DNA of 64,000 nt from CADEGL01 sp050180485 (GTDB lineage Bacteria > Pseudomonadota > Alphaproteobacteria > CADEGL01), in assembly GCA_050180485.1 (NCBI GenBank), contig JBFXED010000002.1, forward strand, positions 62,001 to 126,000, read 5' to 3'. A program made the position numbers and the translations under genes. Below the pieces are notes generated by a model. It had not been told where the DNA came from, searched no databases, and saw only the letters and a program-made list of their open reading frames with translations. Each line of letters begins with the position of its first letter. The first letter of the stretch is position 1. Positions 8,628 through 17,402 of the stretch are shown here, piece by piece.

Positions 8628-9687
8628 GGTTCGCTCCCGGCTACCGAGAAGAGATGGGGGCGCAAGCTCCGTTAGTCAATTGGAACCGAAGGTTTCGGGC
8701 GCGGTGGTGTGCTGGCTGCTGGTCTGCGCGGCCATGATTTTCGCCATGGTGGTGATCGGCGGCGTCACGCGCTTGACCGAATCGGGCCTGTCCATCGTCG
8801 AGTGGAAGCCAGTGACCGGCGCCTTGCCGCCCCTCTCGGACACGGAATGGCAGGCCGAGTTCGACAAATACCGCCAGTTCCCCGAGTACCAAAAGATCAA
8901 CCGGGGCATGTCGCTCGACGAGTTCAAGGGCATCTTCTGGTGGGAGTATATCCACCGCCTGTGGGGCCGGCTGATCGGCATCGTCTTCCTGGTGCCGTTC
9001 CTGTTCTTCTGGGTCACGGGGCGCATCCCGCCCGGCTACCGGCGGCGGCTCGTCTTCATCTTCCTGTTGGGTGGGGCGCAGGGGGCGCTCGGCTGGTACA
9101 TGGTGCAAAGCGGCCTGGTCGACCGGCCGGACGTGAGCCAATACCGCCTGGCCGCCCATCTGGGCCTGGCCGTCGCCATCTACGGCTTCATCCTGTGGAC
9201 CGCGTGGAGGATGCGCGAGGCGCGCGGGCGCGCGGGCCCCGCGGGGCCTATCGGCGCGATCACGCTGGGCCTTCTGTTCATCACCATCCTGGCCGGCGCG
9301 TTCGTGGCCGGCATCGACGCAGGCCGCGACTACAACACCTGGCCGCTGATGGATGGACGCTTCGTACCCGAAGCCTACGGCGCGCTTTCGCCCTGGTGGC
9401 GCAATTTGTTCGAGAACATCCCCTCGGTGCAGTTCAACCACCGCTGGCTGGCGGCGCTGGTGGCGCTGCACGTCCTGTTGTTCTGGCGGCGCACGGAGAA
9501 GATGGAGACGCGCGCGCAGATGGCGGGGCGCATCGCCCTCGGCACGGTCGGCGCGCAGTTCATGCTGGGCATCGCCGCGCTCTTGACCGCCGTGCCGGTG
9601 TTGCTCGGCGCGCTGCACCAGGCGGGCGCGATGGTGCTGTTCACCGCCGTGCTGTGGGCGAATCACCGGATCAGGGTGGCGAACTAA
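8626..9687 (+). CDS. ctaA: Heme A synthase (COX15/CtaA type)
   Basis: Oxidises the C8 methyl of heme O to make heme A for cytochrome aa3 oxidase, in the inner membrane. About eight transmembrane segments are visible. The family signature GVTRLTESGLSIVEWKP comes just after the first one, and the haem-ligand histidines sit in IHRLWGR, AAHLGLA, FNHRWLA and GALHQAG. The length fits the alphaproteobacterial COX15 group. The start is uncertain: ATG at 8626 overlaps the divergent cysD start, and an in-frame TTG at 8680 would give a shorter, more typical N-terminus. Confidence 0.93.
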   Translation: MVRSRLPRRDGGASSVSQLEPKVSGAVVCWLLVCAAMIFAMVVIGGVTRLTESGLSIVEWKPVTGALPPLSDTEWQAEFDKYRQFPEYQKINRGMSLDEFKGIFWWEYIHRLWGRLIGIVFLVPFLFFWVTGRIPPGYRRRLVFIFLLGGAQGALGWYMVQSGLVDRPDVSQYRLAAHLGLAVAIYGFILWTAWRMREARGRAGPAGPIGAITLGLLFITILAGAFVAGIDAGRDYNTWPLMDGRFVPEAYGALSPWWRNLFENIPSVQFNHRWLAALVALHVLLFWRRTEKMETRAQMAGRIALGTVGAQFMLGIAALLTAVPVLLGALHQAGAMVLFTAVLWANHRIRVAN

Positions 9688-9690
9688 AAA

Positions 9691-9737
9691 GAAAATTCCT
9701 CACCCTTCGACGGGCTCAGGGTGAGGACTTCATTTTC
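9691..9737. terminator. Long inverted repeat between convergent genes (probable bidirectional terminator)
   Basis: Perfect arms CCTCACCCT (9698-9706) and AGGGTGAGG (9718-9726) enclose an 11-nt loop. Outer arms GAAAAT (9691-9696) and ATTTTC (9732-9737) extend the pairing. It sits exactly between the ctaA stop and the phoX-like stop, which it touches. The A-rich and T-rich outer arms would give a U-rich tail in either direction. Similar CTCACCCT/AGGGTGAG palindromes are common intergenic repeats in alphaproteobacteria. Confidence 0.65.
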
Positions 9738-11689
9738 TACGACCCGATCTCGCCGCCGTCGTCCTTGGTGATGGCGACGACCGAGGGGCGCGGGGGGATG
9801 CCGGGCTTGAAGTCGGGCCAGCGCGTGGAGGGCGTGTCGAAGCTCATGGTCTTGTCGTCCTCGTCGCCCGCCTCGCCGGGATGCTGGACCGAGACGAACA
9901 GGCTGCGCCCGTCGGGCGTGAAGCACGGGCCGGTCATCTCGGCCCCAGCGGGCACGCGGAAGAAGAGGCGCGGCAGCGCGCGGCCCGGCCCCGACACGTC
10001 GCAGGCATAGAGCCCGTCGAGCGTGTTGGTGAGCGTCCAGCGCCAGCCCTGGTCGGTCGAGATCCACAGCCGCCCCTTGGGATCGCAGGCCAGATTGTCG
10101 GGGGCGGCGAGCCAGCCGTTGTTGGACGTGGCCGGGTTGTAGCGCGCGCCGACCGCGGGATCGTTCGGGTTGCCGGCCAAGATGAAGATATCCCAGCGGA
10201 AGAATTCCGCCGTGTGATCCCAGCGCCCCTGGTCGTCGCCCGGCGGCATCATCTCGATGACATGGCCGAAGCGGTTGGGGCCGCGCGGGTTGGCCTCGTT
10301 CGGGCGGCGCGTCGGATTCTCCGCGTCGGCGCGGCGGCGGGTGTTGTTGGTGAGGGCGGCATAGACGCGGCCGTTGACCGGGTTGACCTCGACATCCTCC
10401 GGGCGGTCCATCGTGGTGGCACCGACCAGATCGCCCGCGCGGCGCGCCTCGATCACCACGTCGGCCTGGCTGTGGAAGTCGTTCTCCGCCGTCAGCGGCC
10501 CCTCGCCCCACACGAGCGGCAGCCAGCGCAACGTTCCGTCATCCTCGAAACGCCCGGCATAGAGCGTGCCCTCGTCGAGCAGATCGGTGTTGGCCGCCGG
10601 GTTCTTGGGATCGAATGCGCGCTTGGTGACGAAGCGGTAGATGTATTCGAACGCCTCGTCGTCGCCCATGTAGAGGACGACGCGCCCGTCGGGCGCCAGC
10701 GTGACGCCCGCGCCCTCGTGCCGCATGCGCCCGAGCGACGTGCGCTTCTTCGGCAGCGAGGCGGGATCGTAGGGATCGTATTCGACCATCCAGCCGAAGC
10801 GGTTGGGCTCGTGCGGCTCCTTGCCCATGTCGAAACGGTCGACATGGCGGAACCAGCCATAGCCGGGCTTCTCTTTGAAGCCGTAGCGCTTGTGCATGCG
10901 CGTCTCGGCCGGATCGGCGTTCTTGCCGCCGAAGTAATAAGGATAGTTCTCCTCGGCGATCAGCACGGTGCCCCAAGGCGTGACGCCGCCCGCGCAATTG
11001 TTGAGCGTGCCCATGATGCGCGTGCCGGTGGGATCCGCATTCGTGCGCAGGCGTGGATGGCCCGCGGCGGGGCCGGTCGCCAGCATCTCGGTCGTGGCGG
11101 TGGTGATGCGGCGCGCGTAGCGGCTGTTCGCCACCGTGCGCCAGCGATTGCCCTCTTTCCGCACCTCGACAACCGAATGGCCGTGGGCCGCCATCTCGAC
11201 CGCGACTTGCGTCGCATCGAGCGTCAGCGGCGCGTTCTTGCCAGCGAGGCCCGGCCACATGAGCTGGCTGATCGTGTACTCGTGGTTGACGCAGAGAAGC
11301 CCGTGGTCCGACGATTTGGAGCCGCGCGGCAGCGGCATGAAGGCGATGAAGTCGCAGTTGTAGCCGAACTGCTTTTCCTGCGCTCCGGCCGAGAGATCGC
11401 GCGCGTTCCACGCGGGTGCCGCGGGCAGAAGCGGGTCGCCCCAACGCACCAGCACGTCGGCGCGGTAGCCGCGCGCGACATGGTGCGTGGTGTCGGCGCC
11501 GTGGCGCAGCTCCGCGAAGGTGAAGCTGGAGGGGCCGCGCGTCTCGGCCGCCGCGCCACCGATGGAACCTAACGCCGCGAGCGACGTTGCAGCCGCACCC
11601 AGGCCCAGTGCCTGTCGCCGCGACAGGCGGGCCTCCAGGATGCGGGCGAATTCCGGTTCCCGATCCCGCCTTGGTTTTGTCACGGCCAT
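9737..11689 (-). CDS. PhoX-type phosphatase / DUF839 protein, Tat-exported
   Basis: A 650-residue secreted protein of the PhoX/DUF839 family, whose characterised members are calcium/iron-dependent alkaline phosphatases. A twin-arginine signal is seen as LSRRQALGLG at about residues 22-31, followed by an Ala-rich hydrophobic stretch ending near AAAE. Family features include the N-terminal GDNADFI-like YNCDFIAFMPL, the central GGVTPWGTVLIAEENYP and C-terminal FTPDGRSLFVSVQHPGE. The ATG at 11689 is chosen because it places the twin-arginine motif at the usual distance; an upstream ATG at 11755 would lengthen it by 22 residues. It is divergent from the next secreted protein. Confidence 0.9.
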   Translation of the reverse strand: MAVTKPRRDREPEFARILEARLSRRQALGLGAAATSLAALGSIGGAAAETRGPSSFTFAELRHGADTTHHVARGYRADVLVRWGDPLLPAAPAWNARDLSAGAQEKQFGYNCDFIAFMPLPRGSKSSDHGLLCVNHEYTISQLMWPGLAGKNAPLTLDATQVAVEMAAHGHSVVEVRKEGNRWRTVANSRYARRITTATTEMLATGPAAGHPRLRTNADPTGTRIMGTLNNCAGGVTPWGTVLIAEENYPYYFGGKNADPAETRMHKRYGFKEKPGYGWFRHVDRFDMGKEPHEPNRFGWMVEYDPYDPASLPKKRTSLGRMRHEGAGVTLAPDGRVVLYMGDDEAFEYIYRFVTKRAFDPKNPAANTDLLDEGTLYAGRFEDDGTLRWLPLVWGEGPLTAENDFHSQADVVIEARRAGDLVGATTMDRPEDVEVNPVNGRVYAALTNNTRRRADAENPTRRPNEANPRGPNRFGHVIEMMPPGDDQGRWDHTAEFFRWDIFILAGNPNDPAVGARYNPATSNNGWLAAPDNLACDPKGRLWISTDQGWRWTLTNTLDGLYACDVSGPGRALPRLFFRVPAGAEMTGPCFTPDGRSLFVSVQHPGEAGDEDDKTMSFDTPSTRWPDFKPGIPPRPSVVAITKDDGGEIGS

Positions 11690-11780
11690 CCTTTTGTCAC
11701 GATTGAGTCTCCTAGTGGATTTTCCGTCCTGTGCGAAACCGGGCCGCGCGGGCAAGATCGGACAGGATTGTTACAAAGCG

Positions 11781-12458
11781 ATGCAGCGTACCCAAGCAAT
11801 GTCGAATTCTATGGCGTTTTTATGCCGCGCGCTGGCCGCGGTTTTCCTTCTTGGCGCCTTCGGCGCGGAGGCCATGGCGGAGGCTCCGCCGGGCACCTAC
11901 CGCTACAAGATCGAGCGCAGCGGGTCCGAGATCGGCCGGCAGGCCCTGGTCGTCGGCAAGGACGGGGACAAGGTCACCGTGTCGGACGAGGTCGCGGTGA
12001 AGGTCAAGGTTGTTTTCGTGACCGCCTACACCTTCGACCATTCGCGCCGCGAGGCCTGGCTGGGCGGCACGCTGACCGCGCTGGAGACCCGCATCGACGA
12101 CAACGGCACGAAAAGCACGCTGACCGCCAGGGCCGACGGCGACAAGCTGGTCATCAAGGGACCGGATGGCGATTCGACCCAACCGCTCGGCATCATGCCG
12201 ACCGGCTATTGGAACACGGCCACGGTGAAACAGACCAAGCTGTTCGACAGCGAGACAGGCAAGATCCTGAACATCTCGGTCTCGGGCGGCGAGGCGCAGA
12301 AGGTCGATCTGGGCGGCGGCCGCACGGTCGACGCCAAGAAGTGGCAGATGACCGGCGATAAAAAGGCGGAGCTTTGGTACGACAGCCGCGACGTGCTGGT
12401 GAAGCTGCGCTTCGACGCGCGCGACGGCTCGACCATCGTCTACACGATCGTGGAATAA
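11781..12458 (+). CDS. Secreted DUF6134-like protein
   Basis: A 225-residue protein with a Sec signal peptide (hydrophobic stretch about residues 12-30, Ala-x-Ala-like site near AMAEA). The mature part is beta-rich, with repeated short strands such as TYRYKIERSGSEIG and KSTLTARADGDKLVIKG, and ends in LRFDARDGSTIVYTIVE. This matches the DUF6134 pattern of periplasmic proteins of unknown function. In-frame ATGs at 11799 and 11811 are alternative starts with shorter leaders. It is transcribed divergently from the PhoX-type gene. Confidence 0.8.
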   Translation: MQRTQAMSNSMAFLCRALAAVFLLGAFGAEAMAEAPPGTYRYKIERSGSEIGRQALVVGKDGDKVTVSDEVAVKVKVVFVTAYTFDHSRREAWLGGTLTALETRIDDNGTKSTLTARADGDKLVIKGPDGDSTQPLGIMPTGYWNTATVKQTKLFDSETGKILNISVSGGEAQKVDLGGGRTVDAKKWQMTGDKKAELWYDSRDVLVKLRFDARDGSTIVYTIVE

Positions 12459-12460
12459 AC

Positions 12461-12573
12461 CCACCTCACCCTGCCCATCGATCCGCTCTGCGGTTCGATC
12501 CCCGCAAGCGGGCGGAGAGGGTTTCTTATTTCTCCCTCTCCGCCTTTAGGGGGAGAGGGTCGGGGTGAGGTGG
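12461..12573. repeat. Compound palindromic element with alternative hairpins
   Basis: The outer arms CCACCTCACCC (12461-12471) and GGGTGAGGTGG (12563-12573) are perfect reverse complements. Inside, GGCGGAGAGGG (12511-12521) pairs with CCCTCTCCGCC (12534-12544). The latter's CCCTCTCC can instead pair with GGAGAGGG (12552-12559), so two inner hairpins are mutually exclusive. A small CCCGC-AA-GCGGG hairpin lies at 12501-12512. It fills the gap between two convergent genes and looks like a REP/BIME-type repeat that also ends transcription. Confidence 0.8.
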
Positions 12574-12577
12574 CTTT

Positions 12578-13264
12578 CTACGGCGGCAGCAAGCGGCTGC
12601 TGGCCAGGGTGTGCACGCGCTCGCGCGCCAGCACATGGACGCGGAAGCCCGGCGTGAACAGCCGCGCGATCGCGGGATCGAGCACGTTGAGCCCGCCCGC
12701 GTAGGAACCGAAGGCCGGCAGCACGAGGCGCCGCGCGTCGGCCGCGAAGCAGCGGCCGCCGATGCTGCGCCCGCGCACCGACAAGACGGCCTTGGGGTGG
12801 AAATGGCCGCTGACTTCGCCCGCCGGCAGCGAATCCGCGCTGGCCTGGTGGCGGAAGACCAAGGGGCCGATGCGGATTTCCGCCATCACCCGGCCGCCCA
12901 GGCCCGAAGGCGGCGCGGGATCGTGGTTGCCCGCGAGCCAGAGCCAGTCGCGCCCGCGCGCCAGCGCCGAAAGCCGCGCGCGGTCGTCGGCGGATAGGCG
13001 CCCGCCCGCCGCGCCATCATGGAAACTGTCGCCCATGCAGATGACGTGGCGCGGCTCGCGGCGCCGGATCGCGTCCTCCAGCCGCTCGATGGTCGCGCGC
13101 GTGTCATAGGGCGGCAGAAGCGCCGTGCCCTTGGCCGCGTAGGCCGAGCCCTTCTCGAAATGGAGATCGGCCACGGCCAGCACGCGCTCGCCCGGCCACC
13201 AGAGGGCGCCGGAATGATCGGCCACGAGGGTCGTGCCCGCCAAGACAAAGCGGGTGTCGGTCAG
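12578..13264 (-). CDS. pdeM: Ligase-associated DNA damage response endonuclease PdeM
   Basis: A calcineurin-like metallophosphoesterase of about 228 residues. Metal-binding motifs are seen as ADLHFEKG (DLH 33-35), MGDSFHD (GDS 78-80), GNHD (112-115) and GHFHP (153-157). It follows and overlaps the lhr-type helicase gene, its usual partner in the ligase-associated repair cluster. No ATG or GTG is available at the expected N-terminus. The family alignment points to CTG at 13264, fused to the helicase stop in a CTGA overlap. The next standard candidates are TTG at 13243 and GTG at 13225. Confidence 0.87.
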   Translation of the reverse strand: MTDTRFVLAGTTLVADHSGALWWPGERVLAVADLHFEKGSAYAAKGTALLPPYDTRATIERLEDAIRRREPRHVICMGDSFHDGAAGGRLSADDRARLSALARGRDWLWLAGNHDPAPPSGLGGRVMAEIRIGPLVFRHQASADSLPAGEVSGHFHPKAVLSVRGRSIGGRCFAADARRLVLPAFGSYAGGLNVLDPAIARLFTPGFRVHVLARERVHTLASSRLLPP

Positions 13265-15723
13265 AGCAGCGCTCCCTGCAGGGCGGCTTCGCCCATGGCT
13301 TCCTCGATCAGTTCCTCGGCGGCCTCGACGAACAACTCGTCGACCGCGGCGCCGTGCACGCTTTCCCGCCCGATCTCCAGCAGCACCGGCACGGCGAGCG
13401 GCGAGATGCGGTCGAGAGCGCGGTGGACGATGCGTCCTTGCACGCGCGTGAGCATATCGGCCAGGCGGCGCACATCCGTCAAGCCGCGCGCGGCGTCCTG
13501 GCGCGTGGCGCGCAGAAGGAGGTGGTCGGGCTCGTGCTTGCGCAGCACGTCGTAGATCAGGTCGGAGCCGAAGGTGACCTGGCGCCGCGTCTTCTCCTCG
13601 CCCGGATGGCGGCGTTCGATCAGGCCCGCGATCACGGCCACGGTGCGGAAGGTGCGCTTCAGCATGCTGGAATCGGCCAGCCAGTCCTCCAGATCGTCGC
13701 CCAGCATGTCCTGGTCGAAGAGCGCCGCCATGTCGCGCGCGGGGCGCAGGCTCCAGACCGCCAGCACATAGTCGGTCGCGACGAAGCCGAGCGGCTTGAG
13801 ACCCGCGCGCTCCATCCGCTTGGTCAAAAGCATGCCGAGCGTTTGGTGCGCGTTGCGGCCCTCGAAGCAATAGGCGACGAGGAAATGCTTGCGCCCGCGC
13901 GGGAAGGTCTCGACCAGGAGGCCGTCGCGCGGCGGCATGACCGAACGCCAACGCTGGATGCGTAGCCATTCGGCGACTTCCGGCGACAGGCGCCTCCACG
14001 CATCGGGCCGCGCGAGCAACCCGCGCACCCGCGTGGCCAGCTCCGTCGTCAGCGGCAGCCGCCCGCCCATATAGGCGGGCACCTTGGGCTCCTCGCCCTT
14101 ACCCGGCGTGACGATGGCCGTCGTCTCGCGCATGCCTTCGTATTGCAGCATGCGGCCCGCGAAGACGAAGGTGTCGCCCTCGGTCAGGCCCTGGACAAAA
14201 TACTCCTCGATCTCGCCCAAGGTCGCGCCGCGCTTCAGCTTCACCCGCACCATGGGCGCGTCGACGATGGTGCCGACATTCATGCGGTAGCGGCGCAGCT
14301 CCGCCGGCGAGGAGACGGCATAGCGCCCGTCCTCCAGCCGCCGCAGCCGCTTGAAGCGGTCATAGGCGCGCAGCGCGTAGCCGCCGGATTCGACAAAGTT
14401 CAGCACCTCGTCGAAATCCTGGCGCGGCAGTTCGCGATAAGGGCCCGCGCGCGTCACCTCGCGGTAGAACTCGCCGGCATCGAACGGCCCCGCGCAGGCG
14501 CGGCCCAAAAGATGTTGGGCCAGAATGTCGAGCCCGCCGGGATGGGGCGGCGTGCCGTCCAGCTCCTTGGCGGCGATGGCCTCGATCGCGGCCTGGCATT
14601 CCAGGAACTCGAAGCGGTTGCCGGGCACGAGGATGGCGCGGCTGGGCAGGTCGGGGCGGTGGTTGGAACGGCCGATGCGCTGCACCAAACGTGTGGCGCC
14701 TTTGGGCGCGCCGACCTGGATGACCAGATCGACCGTACCCCAGTCGATACCGAGATCGAGCGAGGAGGTGCAGACCACGGCCTTGAGCACGCCCTTGGCC
14801 ATGGCGGCCTCGACCTTGCGGCGCTGCTCGACCGCGAGGCTGCCGTGGTGGAGCGCGATGGCCAGCCCGTCCTCGTTCAGGTCCCACAATTCCTGGAACA
14901 CCAGCTCGGCTTGCGCACGGGTGTTGACGAAGACCAGCGTGGTGCCGCCCTTCTTGATCGCCTGGTAGACCTCGGGCATCGCATAGAGCGCCATGTGCCC
15001 GGCCCAGGGGATGCGCGCCTCGGGCACGAGGATGGAGATCTCGGCAGGCTTCCTGTTGCCGCCCTCGATCACGCGCACGCCGTCCGCATCGCCCGTGGGC
15101 GAGAACCAGGAGGCAAGCTCCGCCGGCCGCGCGACGGTTGCCGACAGGCCGACGCGGCGGCAATGCGGCGCCAGCGCCTGCAGGCGCGCGAGGCCGAGCG
15201 AAAGCAGGTCGCCGCGCTTGGTGCCGGCCAGCGAATGCACCTCGTCGACAATGATGGTGGAGAGCGAGCCGAACAGCCGGTCCGAATCCTCATACGAGAG
15301 AAGCAGCGCGAGCGATTCGGGCGTCGTCATCAGGATATGCGGCGGCTTTTCGCGCTGGCGCGCGCGGCGCGAGGCCGGCGTGTCGCCCGTGCGCGCCTCG
15401 ACGCGGATATGCAGGCCCATCTCGGCGACGGGCGTCTCCAGATTGCGCCGCACGTCGACCGCAAGCGCGCGCAAGGGCGAGATATAGAGCGTGTGGAGCG
15501 CAGGCTTCGAATCCTCCGCCGTGTCGGCCAACGCGACGAGGCTGGGCAGAAAACCGGCCAGCGTCTTGCCGCCGCCCGTGGGCGCAATCAGCAGCGTCGC
15601 GCGTTCGGGCTCCTCGAACATGGCCAGCTGGTAATCGTGCGGCGTCCAACCGCGCGTCTGAAACCAGGCCTGGAAGCGCGGCGGAAGCACGGTCTTTCCC
15701 CCGGCGGAGGCATCATGACGCAT
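13261..15723 (-). CDS. Ligase-associated DNA damage response DExH-box helicase (Lhr-like)
   Basis: An 820-residue superfamily 2 helicase. Walker A PTGGGKT is at 48-54, the DEVH box at 160-163, TTPESL motif Ic near 133-138, and the motif VI region is RLVQRIGRSNHR. A long C-terminal Lhr-type region follows. Members unwind DNA-RNA hybrids and are found with a DNA ligase, an exonuclease and PdeM. Here only pdeM is adjacent, and ligase and exonuclease are not in the window. Translational coupling to pdeM is likely from the overlap. Confidence 0.93.
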   Translation of the reverse strand: MRHDASAGGKTVLPPRFQAWFQTRGWTPHDYQLAMFEEPERATLLIAPTGGGKTLAGFLPSLVALADTAEDSKPALHTLYISPLRALAVDVRRNLETPVAEMGLHIRVEARTGDTPASRRARQREKPPHILMTTPESLALLLSYEDSDRLFGSLSTIIVDEVHSLAGTKRGDLLSLGLARLQALAPHCRRVGLSATVARPAELASWFSPTGDADGVRVIEGGNRKPAEISILVPEARIPWAGHMALYAMPEVYQAIKKGGTTLVFVNTRAQAELVFQELWDLNEDGLAIALHHGSLAVEQRRKVEAAMAKGVLKAVVCTSSLDLGIDWGTVDLVIQVGAPKGATRLVQRIGRSNHRPDLPSRAILVPGNRFEFLECQAAIEAIAAKELDGTPPHPGGLDILAQHLLGRACAGPFDAGEFYREVTRAGPYRELPRQDFDEVLNFVESGGYALRAYDRFKRLRRLEDGRYAVSSPAELRRYRMNVGTIVDAPMVRVKLKRGATLGEIEEYFVQGLTEGDTFVFAGRMLQYEGMRETTAIVTPGKGEEPKVPAYMGGRLPLTTELATRVRGLLARPDAWRRLSPEVAEWLRIQRWRSVMPPRDGLLVETFPRGRKHFLVAYCFEGRNAHQTLGMLLTKRMERAGLKPLGFVATDYVLAVWSLRPARDMAALFDQDMLGDDLEDWLADSSMLKRTFRTVAVIAGLIERRHPGEEKTRRQVTFGSDLIYDVLRKHEPDHLLLRATRQDAARGLTDVRRLADMLTRVQGRIVHRALDRISPLAVPVLLEIGRESVHGAAVDELFVEAAEELIEEAMGEAALQGALL

Positions 15724-15851
15724 TGTCCATCACCGAAAGCGCGGTCAGCGCCGTATCCCAATGGCCGGTCACGATAGGCACGCCGCAACCCCGAGCGAAG
15801 AGGACAACACGTAGGAACACAGGGAACGGCAACGCGGTTCCGCCCCTACGG

Positions 15852-16790
15852 CTATAGGCGTGTATAAGCCCGCGCGATGCGGCCCGCCAAGCGGGCGTTG
15901 TTCTCCAAGAGGGCTAGGTTGGCTTTCAGGCTCGCGCCGCCGGTCGATTCGGCGATGCGCGCGAGAAGGAAGGGAGTGACATCCTTGCCCGCGATCTTGC
16001 CCGCTGCGGCATCCTTGAGCGCGCGCTCGATATGACCCTCCAACTCCGCGCGGGGCAGTGCGAAGGGCGTCGGGATCGGCTGCGCGATGACGACCGCGCC
16101 CGGCAGGCCGAGACGCCATTTGACGCGCAGGAGCCGCGCGGCCTCTTCCGCCGTGTCGACGCGCTGGCCGAGCGCAAGCCCGCTCTCGCGCGTGTAAAAG
16201 GCGGGGAATTCGTCCGTGCCGAAACCCACCACCGGCACGCCACGCGTCTCGAGATATTCGAGCGTCACCGGCAAATCCAGGATCGCCTTGGCGCCCGCGC
16301 AGATCACGGCCATGGGAGATTGCGGCAGTTCCTCGAGATCGGCCGAGATGTCGAGCGTCTCCTGCCAGCCGCGATGGACGCCGCCGATGCCGCCCGTGGC
16401 GAAGAAACGCAGGCCCGCGAGGCCCGCGCAGAGAAGCGTACCGGCGACGGTGGTGGCGCCGCTCTTCCCCGTGGCGATCAGATGCGGCAGGTCGCGGCGG
16501 CTGGCTTTTTCGATTTCATCGCCGCGGGTGGCGAAGGACTCGATCTCAGCCTGGGACATGCCGACCTTGATGCGGCCATGCACGATGCCGACGGTCGCGG
16601 GGATGGCGCCCTCGGCGCGCACGGCCTCCTCGCAGCGCAGCGCGGCTTCCAGATTGTGCGGATGGGGCAGGCCCGCCGCGATGACGGAGGATTCCAGCGC
16701 CACCACGGCGCCAGACTTGCGTACCGCGGCCGCGACGCGCGGCTCGACCTCGAGAAATTCGGCGAGGGTGCTGTCCTGCGGCGCCCGCAT
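15852..16790 (-). CDS. psuG: Pseudouridine-5'-phosphate glycosidase
   Basis: Cleaves pseudouridine 5'-phosphate reversibly to uracil and ribose 5-phosphate. The 312 residues match the family length. Hallmarks seen are VALESSVIAAGLPHPHNLE near the N-terminus, ATVGIVHGRIKVG, the strongly conserved SGATTVAGTL and FFATGGIGGVHRG, and GFGTDEFPAFYTRESG. ATG at 16790 has GGAGGG upstream; a longer frame to 16871 overlaps the neighbour and is not used. No psuK kinase or psuT transporter is adjacent. It lies 20 bases downstream of the decarboxylase pair and may share its transcript. Confidence 0.93.
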   Translation of the reverse strand: MRAPQDSTLAEFLEVEPRVAAAVRKSGAVVALESSVIAAGLPHPHNLEAALRCEEAVRAEGAIPATVGIVHGRIKVGMSQAEIESFATRGDEIEKASRRDLPHLIATGKSGATTVAGTLLCAGLAGLRFFATGGIGGVHRGWQETLDISADLEELPQSPMAVICAGAKAILDLPVTLEYLETRGVPVVGFGTDEFPAFYTRESGLALGQRVDTAEEAARLLRVKWRLGLPGAVVIAQPIPTPFALPRAELEGHIERALKDAAAGKIAGKDVTPFLLARIAESTGGASLKANLALLENNARLAGRIARAYTRL

Positions 16791-16809
16791 GCAGCCCTCC
16801 CCGCGCCGG

Positions 16810-17397
16810 CTAGAGGACCGACTGCGCGCCCAAGAGCGCGCCGCGGAAACGATCCTTGAGATAAGCACCATCGCGTGGTGGCAGCACCAGCGGATGCTTG
16901 TCCGCCGAAACCTTGAAGACGGCCAGCGCTGGGCCGGGCGCCTCGCGCGCGACGGTGATGGCCTTGGCCAAGGATGCCTCGTCTGTGGCGACGGCCGTCG
17001 CCGGGAAGCCCGCCGCGGCGGCCAGCTTGGCGAGATCGATGCCGCGGCCCGTATGGGTCGGCTGCATGCCGGTCTCGCCGTAATGCTCGTTGTCGATCAC
17101 GACGATGCCGAGATTCTTGGGCTTCTCGGCCGAGATGGTGGCCAGCGCCCCGAGCCCCATAAGGAATTCGCCGTCACCGGTGATAACCACCACGCGCCGC
17201 TCGGGCTGCGCCAGCGCCAGGCCCAGCCCCACCATGGAAGCGCCGCCCATGGCGCCCCATAGATAAAAGGTGAGTGGATCGTCGCCGGCGGCCGCGGCGT
17301 CCCAGCAGGTGCCGCCAAGGCCCGTGAGCACCAACATATTGCCGCGATTGGAGAGAAGGGATTTCACCGCCGCGCGGCGGTCGAGCCTGTTCGCCAT
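16810..17397 (-). CDS. Sulfopyruvate/phosphonopyruvate decarboxylase-like beta subunit (TPP-binding)
   Basis: A 195-residue C-terminal-half thiamine-diphosphate enzyme subunit, similar to ComE of coenzyme M synthesis and to the C-terminal half of phosphonopyruvate decarboxylase. The TPP/Mg motif is GDGEFLMGLGAL (GDGE at 74-77), completed by DNEHYGETG (Asn at about 103). The GAMGGASMVGLGLALAQP segment precedes it as in the family. It lies 5 bases downstream of the alpha-subunit gene. Sequence cannot decide between sulfopyruvate, phosphonopyruvate or another 2-oxoacid. Confidence 0.87.
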   Translation of the reverse strand: MANRLDRRAAVKSLLSNRGNMLVLTGLGGTCWDAAAAGDDPLTFYLWGAMGGASMVGLGLALAQPERRVVVITGDGEFLMGLGALATISAEKPKNLGIVVIDNEHYGETGMQPTHTGRGIDLAKLAAAAGFPATAVATDEASLAKAITVAREAPGPALAVFKVSADKHPLVLPPRDGAYLKDRFRGALLGAQSVL

Positions 17398-17402
17398 GGC
17401 GA

